Assembly (NCBI GenBank): GCA_030407085.1 | Contig: CM059584.1 | Location: 89,268,001 to 89,332,000 of the forward strand | Direction of reading: 5' to 3' | DNA from: Trichopria drosophilae | Lineage: Eukaryota; Arthropoda; Insecta; Hymenoptera; Diapriidae | Length of the DNA stretch: 64,000 bases | Shown here: positions 1 to 11,849 of the stretch, piece after piece | Layout of the letters: the number at the start of each line of letters is the position of its first letter | How positions within the stretch are numbered: the first letter of the stretch is position 1 | Notes under the pieces: model-generated | Seen by the model: the letters and a program-made list of their open reading frames with translations, nothing else | What the model was told of the DNA's origin: nothing | Databases searched by the model: none | Program-made: the position numbers and the translations under genes

Positions 1-940
1 CATTAGGAATTCCAATATGGCGCCGAATTTGAAAAAAATATGAAAAAAATTAGGAAATATGTATTCTTACCAATTTTTTCGACTCCTTAGAATGTTGGGA
101 TTCTATTAAAACTCTGAATAAAGGTGCACAAAATACTTCAATTTTAAGGAAAAATGTTACTTTTATACCCTACATCATACTAACGACCTCAACATGGCCG
201 CAACAAGGAAATTTTTTTGAAATTTTCTGGACGTTCTAACTAAATATCACGGAATTTTTTCAGATTTCTGTGATGAATTTTTTTTTAATTTTTTCAAAAT
301 TGTAATTTATTTACGAAAAATTCTGAAAAAAATTTAGTGTATTCTCTCGTGAATTCTAAGGGTTTGTTCTCTTTTGTATTGTTTTCCGAAAGTTGATAGT
401 TTTTGAGAAAATTAATTTTAAATATTATAACTTAGGATTTTTTTTCTCGAAAACTGTCAACATTTGGAAAAAATTGCAAAGAACAAAAAATATTTAGAAT
501 TTATAAGAGAATACATTAAATTTTTTCCATAATTTTTCGTTAACAAATTAGAATTGGGAAAAAAATTTTTTAGAAATCCCCAAATGTCATAAAAAAATCT
601 AAAAAAAAATTCCGTGATATTTACCGTTCTCGGTAAATTCTAAGAACTTTTAATTCTTATCATTTTTTGTAATAAAGCTCGTAGTTTTGAGTTAGAACGT
701 CCAGAAAATTAAAAAAAAATTTTCATTGTTGCAGCCATTTTGAGGTCTTTAGAATGATGTAGAGTATAAATGTAAAATTTTTCCTTAAAATTGAAGTATT
801 TTGTTCACCTTTGTTCAGAGTTTCAATAGAATCCCAATATTCTAAAGGCTCGACAAAAATCGGTAAGCATAAATATTTCCCAATTTTCTGGACATTGTTT
901 CCAAATTCTGCGCCATATTGGAATTCCCGATGGATGAAAC
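1..940. mobile_element. Palindromic foldback (MITE-like) element
   Basis: Bases 3-240 reappear inverted at about 693-940, and the inner sequence (240-465 against 465-700) also folds on itself, so the whole 0.94 kb is one imperfect hairpin centred near 465. The ends read GGAATTCCAATATGGCGC on the left and the complement on the right. Both small ORFs that overlap here are by-products of the palindrome. The inner segment, with an AATTTAGTGTATTC...GAATTCTAAG order, resembles the outer part of the terminal repeat of the transposon at 52-55.6 kb, so this may be a non-autonomous relative. No coding capacity is visible. The left end may continue outside the window. Confidence 0.8.
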
Positions 941-1084
941 TCAATTTTGACCTCGGAATCTTGAAGAGCGACCTCGAAAATAGTAAGATATGTACCTCTC
1001 AATTTTTATTAACTTTGATTTTGATACGAAATACTGGACTGAAATTGACGCAAGAAGAAGTGGCCGTTGGGCGTTAATGGGTTG

Positions 1085-2900
1085 AGATCAGATCGGTCTC
1101 GTAACAGGGGGTGGGGTAGCAATCTATGATAAAAGTGAACTCAGTTGCAGCGGGATTGGTACTACTAACGATGAATTCGACTTAGAGCAATTAAGTTGTA
1201 CTTTTAACTATCCTAATGGCAACTGTATAATTAGTCTTTTTGTACCCCCCTTCGTAAATTTCTCATTAACTCATTTTATTGTTCTTCTGATCTAATAAAC
1301 CTGATGTATATCTGACAGAATTGTTTCATCAATGTAATCTTCAACAGCTAATAAATAAAGTTAGTAACAAAAGTTACACCATATTCTGCCTGGATGATCG
1401 ATAATATTACGGACTCTTTCTCTGCTAATCATCCTAGTGTTACTGATGGCAATCTGACTGGCTATATAATTGATTGCACATGTCGCATGGAAACGGAAAA
1501 TTTATAGCAATACATGATTTTGAAATAAATTTTGATTCTGTAAAGTTGAAAACCGCTGTCATTAACGCACCTTGGGGCTATTGTATCTAATGTCAATGAT
1601 ATTAAGAAAAAGTGTCTTTATTAAACTTAATCATTATTTATTTATTTAACGTGTTTCCAAATAAATCTATTCTATCTTAACTAAATCCAATGCGGCCTGA
1701 ATAATCGATACAGTTAAGATCCTAATTAAAAAAAGAAATTCCGCAGAACGTAATTATAGACTTACTAAGCGTTAATCAGATATACATATATTTGCTGCAA
1801 ATAATGCAAACCATTTTTAACGACCGTAGAAGTAATAATTATAGTATATCTGCGTGCATAATTGTTTAAATATTATTGCTAAAGTTTTCTTTAGTCAATT
1901 GATCGATATTTATCACAAATATATTATAATTATTATTCAGATGCCAATTATTAATAAAAGTCTTGGGAATTTTACAACTGGTGCTATAACAAGGGAACAT
2001 ATAGCATAGTTCAGGCAAATCAGTAAAATGTCGTAGAAAAACTTCTGGCACGCAGTTAAATTATCGGGAATTTCGAAAACTAAAATCTGTAAAATACCCG
2101 TTACATTTAAGAATCCTGACATTTTACGAATTGTCTGCAGACTTCACCGAAGCCTCAATTTATTAGATCCTTCACTACTTCCCGGTAGAACAAAATTATT
2201 AATTCGGCTGCGATTACATTTTCTGAAATCCGTTTATCGAAACTTACTAATGTTATACAGAAAATTAATTCTAACTTTGCTATTAATGATAATATTTCTG
2301 GCGAAATGTTTTTGAGACTATGCATCTGTTGTTTACCAGATATTTTACAAAAAGCTAATTATGTTATTACATCCTACAAATACCCTGCTTTATGGAAAAC
2401 TGCTACCGTTTATCCGATCTCGAAAATATCAAAACCGACATTGATAAATGATTTGCGTCTTCTCCAAAATAATCGAAGTATGATATGAATATCTACGTGG
2501 CAATACCTTTCCCCAAATGGATTTCATCGGTTCTTAATTTATGAAATAACACATATTGATATCTCAGAAATTGTTTTAAGAAATTGGAACACTAGAGGTT
2601 TAAGTATCGTTTGTCTTCTTGTGTTTACAAGAGCATTTAACATCCTCAATCATGAGACATTAATCACTAAACTTTCCTATTACGGGGGTCTCTAGTAAAC
2701 TATGCCAATTAATCAGCGATTGACTTAAAGATCCCATTCTATAAGAATTAATTGTGGTCAAGCTAACGTTCATCAACTCATCAGTCTCTAAAATGTGGAG
2801 TTTTACAAGGTGCGATGTGTCGATCCGTCTGTCGGCTACGAGAGGACAGGATTCATGCACGGGTATTTCCAGAAAATCTCGTCTATATTTATTTATGCAT
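1085..2900 (+). pseudogene. Decayed non-LTR retrotransposon (LINE): endonuclease and reverse transcriptase remnants
   Basis: Broken reading frames run in one direction. Around 1108-1260 a frame reads GGGVAIYDKSELSCS, the hallmark strand of the apurinic-like endonuclease of Jockey/I-type LINEs. At 2306-2488 a frame contains ALWKTATVYPISKISKP, like the start of a LINE reverse transcriptase. At about 2612-2700 another frame reads TRAFNILNHETLITKL, matching RT motif A (usually DFSKAFD...NH), with the catalytic-region residues altered. Near 2790-2830 a KCGVLQGA string resembles the GVPQGS turn. Many stops and frameshifts show that it is old. The catalytic YADD box is not identified. The next element begins at 2907 and probably truncates it. 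LINE membership is secure; the clade is not. Confidence 0.7.
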
Positions 2901-2906
2901 TAATTA

Positions 2907-5453
2907 CACTGGTCGACAAAAAATGACTTGCATTCTGATTCAAGCATTGGACTAGACTAATTTTTTATAGATTTTGCAACCCTGAATACGAATCTCGCTT
3001 CAAAAATTACCTATCACGTCGAGATTTTGAAAAAAAAACGGGTTCAAAAACGCTAAAACCTGTTTTTTGCCGTTTTGGATCACGTGTAGACAGAGAAACT
3101 CATGTGCTACAAGTCTCTAACTCCGCTTAAATTAACGCCTTAACCTTCCGCTAAAAGAATCAAATCAAATACATCTGCGAATTATAATTATGCTGTTTTT
3201 GTGATAAGGCAATATCTAATTAAGAATTTCAAATCAAAGTTAAGAAATTCAAAATGGCGGTTCTAAAATGACAGACATAGAATTTTACTGTATAAACATT
3301 TTGCTGGTATAGCGTAATTTTAGCCTGTCAGAACCCAAAACCTCCACAGATGCACTGAGAGAAATTGGTTAAGAAATTGATTTTAAAAAATAGGAAAAAT
3401 TACTATTCTGCAATAGGAATTCGAGGACAGACATGCAAAATAATAATATTTCTTAAATTGCATAGTAATTTTTATTATTCCTGAATAGTTAAGTTAACTT
3501 GAAAATATTAAATTTAAAAAAATTGTATTGTATTATACTAACTGTATTATAGTATGTTAACCAACATGATCTGTGTACATTTTTCTGGTGATATATTTTT
3601 CGGTTACAATTTTGCAATGTTTCGTACACGCGATGTACTTAGCATCAGCGCCGCCAGACATGCGAGTAGACCGCCGAGGGTCTAGTTCGCTTCGTTGTAG
3701 AAATGGATTTTCGTTTAGCACATAAGGAGCTGGCCGGAGAGCTAACGCTAATTATGGTTGTTGTATTATTCTAGAGAAATTTCTGAAAGGTTGTTCGCTC
3801 TTTAAAAAATGTAATACTTACACGGGATAATTTCTTCATCAATTCTCTTCAAATCCTCTTTCGGACTACAATTTCAATCAGTTAGTTATATAGAAACTTT
3901 CTAACTTCACCTGGTTTAGATATTTTCGAAAATTCAAAGTTTTCCGTTATTTAAACTGTAATCGATTCTTCTGTTTAAGATACCTAGAATTTGCAAAATA
4001 GACTCAAATTCGTTCTGCTACATTTCTCGCCAATTTATGAACAAAAAACGAAGGCGCATATTGATGCCTAAAGTAAAACAAACATGAACATTATTTTGGT
4101 TTCAAAGTAACGAATTTGCATATAACTTGCAATTCAAAGTTTTGCTGCAATCATTGCACATCCGCTTTATTGTTATGGATTCGAAAAGAGCGACTTTCCA
4201 TGCCTTATGGTCGTCCAATGATACGGAAAGAACCAACTGATGATTATACCAATTGCTACCTTTGCGCAGTGAATACTCATGGGATTTCTGGAAAAAAATA
4301 AATGTAATATTAAATATCTAAATGTATCTTCTGTGATTTGCCCACAAATACTCGCAATCAACGAATTCTGATTGCAACGATGACTGTGAATAGTAAGACT
4401 ACATGCATTCTGAACCCACATCAAATAAACCACATCTTATAAATAAAAAAAAAAAACTGAATGACCTATGTAGAGACCTGAATTTATCGAAACTTCAGAG
4501 TGAATTACTTGCTTCACAGCTGTATAAAGAATGGAAGTTACTTGAACAGGGAACATTGATATTTTTTGCTGGAAAGCGTCACAAACATTTGGAATCACAT
4601 TTCTCGATGATTGGTGAACTTGTTTATTGCTACGATGTTGACGATCTTATGACAGAATTAGGAAGAGATCATGACCCAAGTGAATGGCGCTTATTTATGG
4701 ATGCATCAAAAGCTAGTTTAAAAGCAGTTCTTCTTTTCAATGGAAATCTATACCCATCGGTCCCTGTTGCTCTATTTACTCCGTTACAATGAAAGAAACG
4801 TATGAAAATATGAAATTGGTTCTAGATTGCATTATTTATTCCAAGTACAAATGGAAAATTTGTCCTGATTTAAAAATTGGCCTACAAGCAGGCTATACAA
4901 AGTTTTGCTGTTTTCTTTGTGAATGGGAAAGTAGAGCGAGAGATAATTACTATAAAGTTAAAACGTGGGCTGCAAGAAAAACTTTAAATCCCGGAGTTGA
5001 AAATATCTGCAATAAGCCACTTGTTGACCCAAATGACATAATCATACCACCACTTCATATCAAACTTGGACTAATGAAAAATTACGTTAAAGCAATGGAT
5101 AAACCAGGTAATGGTCTGCGTGAGTGCAAGTACTACACGTGCGTACGTGAAAAATGTGTATGCTACATGACAATCTATGACTGATTCAGTGTCGTTTCGA
5201 TTTGATTCTATTAGCGGAAGGTTCAGGCTTTAATTTAAGCCAGTTAGAGACTTGTAGCACATGAGCTTCTCTGTGCACACGTGTTCAAAAACTGCAAAAA
5301 ACAGGTTTTTTGCGTTTTGAACCCATTTTTCTCAAAATCTCGACGTGTTAGGCAGTTTTTGAAGCCAGATTCGTGATTAGCGATGCAAAATTTATAAAAG
5401 TGAATTTAGTCCGATGCTTAAATCAGAATGCAAGTCATTTTTTGTCGACTGTG
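2907..5453 (+). mobile_element. DNA transposon with ~270-bp TIRs and CAC...GTG ends
   Basis: The left end (CACTGGTCGACAAAAAATG at 2907) is repeated inverted at the right end (CATTTTTTGTCGACTGTG, ending 5453). The similarity continues inward for about 270 bp on each side (to about 3180 and from about 5178), with several mismatches. The interior carries one degraded gene of an arthropod-wide unnamed family (separate entry). I see no convincing target-site duplication: TTA lies on the left and TCA on the right. The gene lacks its 3' part, so this copy is an internally deleted, non-autonomous derivative. Superfamily is unassigned; CAC termini occur in CMC-type elements, but that is only suggestive. 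Confidence 0.8.
4200..5140 (+). pseudogene. Broken transposon-encoded protein of unnamed family (CYLC / HHDPxEWRLF-like)
   Basis: Three collinear pieces form one gene. 4200-4302 begins with a methionine and holds EPTDDYTNCYLCAVNTHGI, a zinc-finger-like start. After a frame change near 4300 the frame is poor. 4403-4792 holds LNDLCRDLNLSKLQSELLAS and a DHDPSEWRLFMDASKASLKA block. The frame shifts by one near 4770, and 4789-5130 continues with YTKFCCFLCEWESRARDNYY and PPLHIKLGLMKNYVKAMD. The order of blocks matches a family seen repeatedly as uncharacterized proteins in insects and crustaceans and thought to be transposon-borne. The expected C-terminal third is missing and the right TIR follows directly. 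Function is inferred only from the surrounding TIRs. Confidence 0.6.
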
Positions 5454-5454
5454 T

Positions 5455-5838
5455 CATAATTTCAACCAAAAATCGGCGCTAGGACACTTACAATTAACAC
5501 TCTGGACAGGAGTGGTTCCTCGTGCCCGTTACGCCTGGCACGGTCGTCACAAAAATGGCGGCTGCTACAGGCCCTTGGAGTCCTCTTAGATTTGACCCGC
5601 TCGTACTCGCTCAATAAACTTTTACCGGTCACACTCGTTTAACCTCGCACTTTAAAAATTCGGCCATATTCGCGCTCGCTCTATATGTCTCGGCTTTGAG
5701 GTCCGAGGCCATACTGACTTCCAGCCTTCAACTCGTCTCGTGCGCCTTTTCGAAAGTACCGACCGATCTGTCGATATATTACCGTCTTAGCTTAGAGCTC
5801 CGAGGTTCCGAGAGAAGTATTGTAACCGGCGTGTTACA
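5455..5838 (-). repeat. Gypsy-type 3' LTR
   Basis: Read on the minus strand, the LTR begins TGTAACACGCCGGTTACA at 5838 and is preceded immediately upstream (5839-5853) by a purine-rich tract, AAGGAGCGGGGTGT, the expected polypurine tract. The Gypsy integrase fragment lies upstream on the same strand (6634-7800), so this is the 3' LTR. The distal boundary is uncertain because the CAC-ended transposon abuts it at 5453. The LTR is GC-rich compared with its surroundings. Confidence 0.6.
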
Positions 5839-5853
5839 ACACCCCGCTCCTTA

Positions 5854-6083
5854 GCCGAAACTCAGCCGTGAGCTCTTTCGTACTTCGTACTCTACCATAA
5901 AAGATATAGGTGTAGCAAATTTCTGCATTTTCATACATTAGCAAGCCATGTATCAAACAACATAAAATGTGCTCTTTTTAGTATATATCGCCCCAGTTCT
6001 GCATACCTCATTTATAATTATAACCTCATGTTTTCTAACACATTCTTTATATAAGATATCCCTGTAGAGTCAGATTAAGTCGC

Positions 6084-6117
<34 letters not shown>

Positions 6118-6630
6118 ACTCAATATTTCGTCTGGTTGTTTATTCTCACTCGGTACGGAGAGAGTTAACCAGTTAAACGCCTGTATGGCGGCACCGCATA
6201 AGAGACAATTTGGTCTGAGACACCTTCTCGCGGTAATGCTGTGGCTTCAAAAATTTGGACGAGACACGCGTAACGAGACACCATTGATCCACGGGATTTT
6301 CTTCTCTCGAGCATGCTCGCCTCTCATGAAGAACCGAAGGGTGCAAAAGCATAAACGCTAAGTCAAGTATCCTCGGACACGTAGGTCAAGAGAATATCAG
6401 CTCATGTGGTACCTCGGTGCTCTTTGCATTCTCACAGAATGCCATCCTCTTTCGAGGATGAACGCTCGGTATCCTCCTCAAGGGCGGCGGTCTTAGTAGG
6501 TGGGGGGCATCCCTTCACGGCCTGTGGACGGGAGGCACCCACTCGTCTTTGCATAGGCGTCTTGGTCGACGGTCTCCTCGTGATACCTAGTAGCAGCACA
6601 TCTATAGTGAAAATTTAAAATCAAAACCCA
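5854..6630 (-). other. Gypsy 3' tail between integrase and LTR, no gene recognised
   Basis: This segment lies between the integrase C-terminus and the polypurine tract on the minus strand. It carries only short open frames with no recognisable domain. It is probably the untranslated or degraded third-ORF region of the same Gypsy element. Confidence 0.4.
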
Positions 6631-6633
6631 TTA

Positions 6634-7800
6634 TTAGGTCTCGGGCCGCTTGCGAGGTGCGAGGTAACGTTTCAGGTCGGAGATGTGGGCTTTAGCCACC
6701 ATCCGTCCTGGTCTCTTCCCGTCCAATACGAGCTCGTAAACTATGGGAGAGATAACGCGCGCGATTCTGAATAGCCCTTCATATCGCAGCGTGAGTTTCG
6801 CGGCGAAGCGGTCCGCTCCCGATGTCAAAACATGGGTTTTTCACGAAACTAAATCATCGACCAAAAACTGAATATCGCGTCTACCTCGAGTGTAGTACGT
6901 ACGCTGCCCCTCGCTTGCCTTATCTACAGTCCTGCACCAGATCTCGAAGGGTGCTGAGTCTCTTCAATCGATCTTGCCAGTCTTCCGAATCCATGCGTAG
7001 AATAGAGCCCTTCTGCCTTCGTAGGCTCTTCGCGGGTTTTTGGTTGCCTGCCAAAGTTCAGGAACGCCAGAGACACTTTAGTGCTAGCCTGCACGGTGGT
7101 ACTTATCGCGCTACGGAACTCCGGAAGGTGGAGATCCAATTCCCGGTTATCGACGCCTAACGAACGTCCGTATCATCATCTTCAGAATCCGGTTCGTCCT
7201 TTCGACGGAGGTCGCTTGTTGATGATACAATGGCGTCGTTGAGCGTTTCACTCCGTATTCCCCCAATACTCGGTCTAAGTGGGAGTTACGTAACTCAGGT
7301 TCATTATCACTCATGAAGTATTCAGGCGTCTCCCACCTGAATAGTATAAGTTTTCGAAGGCCTTGGCTATATTCTTACAGTCGGCTTTTCTCAATGGCTT
7401 GAGCTCTACCGACCTCGTCAATAGGTCCTTTAACACAAATATGCGTGACCTTCAACGTTCATCCTTGCAGTTACAAGGCCTACCGTGCAAGCCAGGCACT
7501 AGGGTCATTCAAATTACGGAACCATTGTAGACTGATGTGCACCTTAACTCGCACCCTTCTAAATATTCTCGAAGTTTCTTCACGCCCCACACTACCACGA
7601 GACACTCCTTCTCAGTTTCAGCATAATTACGCTCGGCGGCAGTGTGGGTGCGGTTTATGTAGATAATGGGGTGCTCCTTTAAAATCAGGTGTCCTTGAAA
7701 TGCCTTTTCCTGCTCTTCGCCCCACTCCCAGGTCTGCATTTTTTTCGTCAAGGTGGGCCTTTTTCCTTTCAAGGTGGGCATGAGAATCGTAAAGACTTTC
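6634..7800 (-). pseudogene. Gypsy (Ty3-like) pol remnant: RNase H, integrase, chromatin-tether tail
   Basis: Minus-strand reading from 7781: ERNYAETEKECLVVVWGVKK is the Gypsy RNase H block (about 7660-7570). Integrase follows in shifting frames at about 7460-6900. VKDLLTRSVELKPLRKADCK, then SDNEPELRNSHLDRVLGEYG and SVERTNRILK, supply the D, D and E positions of the catalytic core. The end (6828-6634) reads EGLFRIARVISPIVYEL...AKAHISDLKRYL, the typical C-terminal fold of Gypsy integrases. Frameshifts and stops interrupt the core, so it is inactive. Protease and reverse transcriptase are absent because a DNA transposon begins at 7927. A Gypsy gag on the same strand occurs at 30.5-31.9 kb and could be from the same original insertion. 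Confidence 0.8.
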
Positions 7801-7926
7801 TAAATATGATATCACGTCCCTAAAACCTCTATCCACAATACAAACTTGTGACAGAATCTCGCTCCGACGATTCGTACCTTTACCTTCCAGTCGACATGCA
7901 GTCTTTCTTTTCACCTATATGTATAT

Positions 7927-8700
7927 GAGACATTCTTTTACAAGCGGAACACTTTTTGACCTTCGATTTTTTAAATTGCTTCATAATTCTTATATGGGCT
8001 TCTGATACAAAATAAGCGAACACGTGTATCAGGAAATTGCGAAAAAAAAATTTTTATCGAAGATATGATTTTTTTTAAGTTTTGACGTTTTTATTTTGTG
8101 GTCATTTTCAAATGATCATATCTCCGTCACATTTGATCGTAGAAAAATTTTGTTTGTATGCATTTTGAAGGGAAAAACTTCAGCTTTCCAGTAAAATTTT
8201 TTCCCGTTACCTAAGTTAACAAATTACCACAGTTTTTAACAAATCAATCTCTAAAATGTAATTTACATAGTGGCCATCATAAAATAAACATTTTTAAGAA
8301 ATACCATTGAATTCCTCGGAAAATTTCCATAAAATACATATTTTTTAAAAATTGGTACATATTAATGCATTCTAGCAATAAATTGATTGTTCCGTCAACT
8401 CCGAGTGTCGAGCGCGTCGCCGCGCCGCGCCGCCGCCGCTGGCCTGTCTCGCGCACCAGCCCTGCACAAACTGTTTAGACGTTGTTTATAATGCACATTT
8501 GAAAGATTTTATTTTCTAATCGAAAGATTTGAACGTATTTGAAGACATTACGAACGAATTAAGATCTCTCATTTTTAACCGCTGGAAAGTGAAACAGCAT
8601 ACAGTGATGAAATGTAAGTTTTTTAATTTTTTACGCTACATTTTGCGAATAAATATTAATAAAAAGTTCATATAATATTCATTTCATTTGAATTTTTTAA
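7927..8700 (+). repeat. Left terminal inverted repeat of the 7.93-kb transposon
   Basis: 774-bp arm, inverted copy at 11850-12623. It contains a CG-rich stretch at about 8410-8460 (GAGCGCGTCGCCGCGCCGCG) in otherwise AT-rich DNA. The gene's promoter presumably lies in or just inside it, because the first exon starts 430 bp inward. Confidence 0.9.
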
Positions 8701-9129
8701 ACAACGTACATAATGCAAAAACCGTTACATTTTCGAACGTTTAATTTCAAGGCCCGTCGGGTGTGCGAGTTATTATTGGCCTTTTCCCAGAATATTGACC
8801 TGCCGCGGAATAGTGCTGTGAAAACTGACCTGCTTGGAAGGGCACGCGTTCTTTCCAGTTTCAACACGTTTAGACGCAGCAGACGCAGCATTTCAGTTTT
8901 CAATTCTTTTCCAACTGTTGGAAGAAGCGGATTCATTACGAAAGTCTTATTTTTAATTTCCTACTGTGTTGTGATTTTTGTGCTATAAGTGTTAAAAATT
9001 AGTGGACAGTTATAAAAGGTTTGTACAGTGATAAAATTGATAAAAATTGTCACATTATTTAAGTTCGTTCATTTTATAAATGACAAAATCTGCATCCTTT
9101 TTTAGCACTGTGCCAAACTTTTGAGCACA

Positions 9130-11709
9130 ATGCCAAAGGCTGCTCGGAAAAAAGGCAAGTCGCGGACAAACGAATGCCTAAATCCGATGAATATACCGAA
9201 TCATGCATCAAAGTCGAGAGGAATGCCTTTGAGAAAAATGTCTGAAAATCTGCTGATCGCTTATAAATTGCCCGTAAATATGATCTGCACCTCGTGTCGT
9301 CTTCGTGCCCCGAAGCCACGAAGTAAAAATGAGACGGTAGGCCCTGCAGATGAAAAGGTACATTTATTAATAGCTATCAATAATATTATTAGTGCATTGT
9401 TAAAGTAGAGATCTACATCACAATTATTTGTTCATTTAAGCTCTTAGCTGCTGTTGAAAATTGTTACGAAGGACTACTACCAGGAACAATATTATACTTT
9501 ACGTATAAAAAAAATATACCATTTATATTTGATATTTTTGTGTAAATGTTTTTACAAAATTAGCTACAACTTAAACGTATAAAAATTATAACTTCTGAAA
9601 TTGTACATTTTTAATTGACAAGAATGTCAACCGTTACGTTTAAATTACTGGTATTTACCATTTTCTAATAATCATTACAATTAATAAAACAATAATTTGA
9701 TCTCGCAAATAAATGTATAAGTAATATATTTTTGCTGTCATTTTTACGACGAAGTAAATGGTATTTAAAACAAACCTCGTATTTTTTAGAATGTACTAAG
9801 TAAATTATATTTATTCTTTTTCAAGCAGGTAGCTGCACCTGTCGAAACCGATGTATCATCAACGGAAGAATCAAGTGAAGAACAAGTTATAAATAGTGAC
9901 ACATCAGAATTGTCCGAAGAAACTGAAAGTGCACTACATGCAGAAAAAGTTGCAGGTCTTAACAAAGCATTAGACTTGGTTGGAGTTTCCCCTATCAAAT
10001 TGAACAAAATTAGTCAGACAAAAAAATACCGCACAGAAAAATTAAAAAATATCTCGAATGCTATAAGACACACAATTTTTAACTCATTCGATGATGAATC
10101 ACTTAATGAAGAAGTTGAAGAAACATCGATATTAAACGTAATCCAAGAAAAATTCTCATCAACGACGGATCGAACCATGAAGATAAGAATCTTAACGATC
10201 GTGCATCAATGGTCTTTTGAAAAAATTAAACAATTTTTTCCATCCGCCTCAACACGTATGATTAGAGTAGCAAAAAATATTGCAGTTGAGAAAGGCATTG
10301 TAGAAGGGCCGAATCCCAAAAGTCACCCATCACTACACGAAGATGTGATAAATGCGGTGATAGCCTTTTATCAATTAGATGAGTTTAGCCGACTTATGCC
10401 TGGGAAAAGGGATTACGTATCCGTAAAAATTGATGGAGTGAAGCATCATATACAAAAAAGATTATTGTTAAATAATCTACGAGAATTATACCATGAATTT
10501 GAGGAAAGAAATCCTGAAATGAAGTGCAGTTTTTCGAAATTTGCGGCATTAAGACCGAAACAGCGTATTTTAGCAGGAGCAAGCGGAACGCATTCAGTGT
10601 GTGTTTGTGCTATACACGAAAACGCGAGACTATTAATTGATGGTGCCAATGTCAAACGTCTTACAACTGACTGTCCGCAACCCATTGAAACATACTATGA
10701 CTGCTTGAATAAAATGATATGCGATCCCCCAGCTACTGCCTGCTATATGGGAACATGCATCGATTGTCCCGGTATAAATACATTAATATCAGAATTGAAT
10801 GATATTTTTGAAAATAATTGCATTGAAAATATAACATACAAACAGTGGACCCAAACTGATCGCTCTTCGCTGCAGACATTCATAACACCTACCGATGAAT
10901 TTTTAGAAATATTATTACAAGCTCTTCAGAAATTATTACGTCATTCCTATCTAGTAAAAAAACAAAACGAATTCTTCAATTCTACAAAAGATAATTTGAA
11001 ATGTAATGAATGCATTGTAATCTGTGATTTCTCAGAAAATTATGCATTCGTTATTCAAAACGCGATTCAGGGGTTCCACTGGAACAATGACCAGGCGACA
11101 ATTCATCCCACTGCAATATACTACAAAAATGAAAATAATGAATTAAAAATGAAAAGCCTTGTACAAATTTCTGAAAACTTAAATCATGACACTGTTGCCG
11201 TTCATCTATTCCAAAAAGAAATAGTAAAATTTATTAAGAAGAATCTGCCAACAGTAAAAAGGATGATATACTTTTCAGATGGAGCAGGAGCCCAATATAA
11301 GAACAGAAAAAACTTTATTGACCTCAGTCATCACCTTCAAGATTTTAATATTTCCGCACAATGGCATTTCTTCCCAACTTCGCACGGAAAAGGGCCGTGC
11401 GATGGATTGGGCGGGACTTTGAAAAGACTCGCTGCGCGAGCAAGTCTCCAAAGAATTCAGCAGCCGATTTAGACACCACAAGAATTATTTCTTTGGGCCA
11501 AAGAATCGTTACCCAATATTCACTGTACATATTTTACGAATAGTCAATATGATGAAGAAGAGAGAAAATTGACCTCACGATTTCAAATGGCGAAAACTGT
11601 GAAGGGTACTTTAACTTACCATAGCGTGATTCCTGCTACAATAAGTACATTACATGTCAAACCGTTTTCACTGTACGAGAAAGCAACGACTGTAAAGATT
11701 ATGAAATAA
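9130..11709 (+). CDS. Two-exon transposase of unnamed long-TIR family (one premature stop)
   Basis: Exon 1 is 9130-9357 (76 codons), with donor AAG|GTACAT. The intron is 9358-9828, ending TTTTTCAAGCAG. Exon 2 runs from 9829 in the same phase. TAG at 11470-11472 interrupts the frame, which stays open downstream to TAA at 11707-11709. Without that stop the protein would be about 700 residues. N-terminus: C16-N-P-M...H25...C53-x2-C56-R, probably a zinc-binding DNA-recognition module. Middle: GTHSVCVCAIH followed by a CxxxxCxxCPGI cluster. C-terminal part: CDFSENY (D373 counted from the Met at 9910), YFSDGAGAQYKN (D457) and HGKGPCDGLGG (D498). These are conserved in two other copies in this window and are the best candidates for the metal-binding triad. 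Role in cut-and-paste transposition is inferred from the TIR context. The superfamily name is unknown to me. Confidence 0.8.
11470..11472 (+). other. Premature TAG in the transposase
   Basis: The codon follows QRIQQPI. Downstream the same frame reads TPQELFLWAKESLP and later KTVKGTLTYHSVIP, segments that align with the C-termini of the two related copies at 13.4-13.6 kb and 54.8-54.9 kb. The stop is therefore a lesion (or a read-through or recoding site), not the natural end. Confidence 0.75.
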
Positions 11710-11849
11710 ATTTGAAAATGCGACTTAAATTAAAAACTAAAAATTATTATTAATTTACCTGATTAGTCATTTCAAAATCTATACGCTCGACTGTACGTAA
11801 CACTTCTCATAACAATTTCTACACTTTATATGACGGTTATTTAATTAAT

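Noticed and set aside
723..1077. Two overlapping small ORFs near the start
   Set aside because: They lie on the arm of a palindrome and mirror each other.
7627..7914. 95-codon minus-strand frame overlapping Gypsy RNase H
   Set aside because: It is out of frame with the recognised RNase H and has no domain.
8697..8988. ORFs on both strands between the left TIR and exon 1 of the young transposon
   Set aside because: No counterpart in the sister copies; better explained as untranslated leader.
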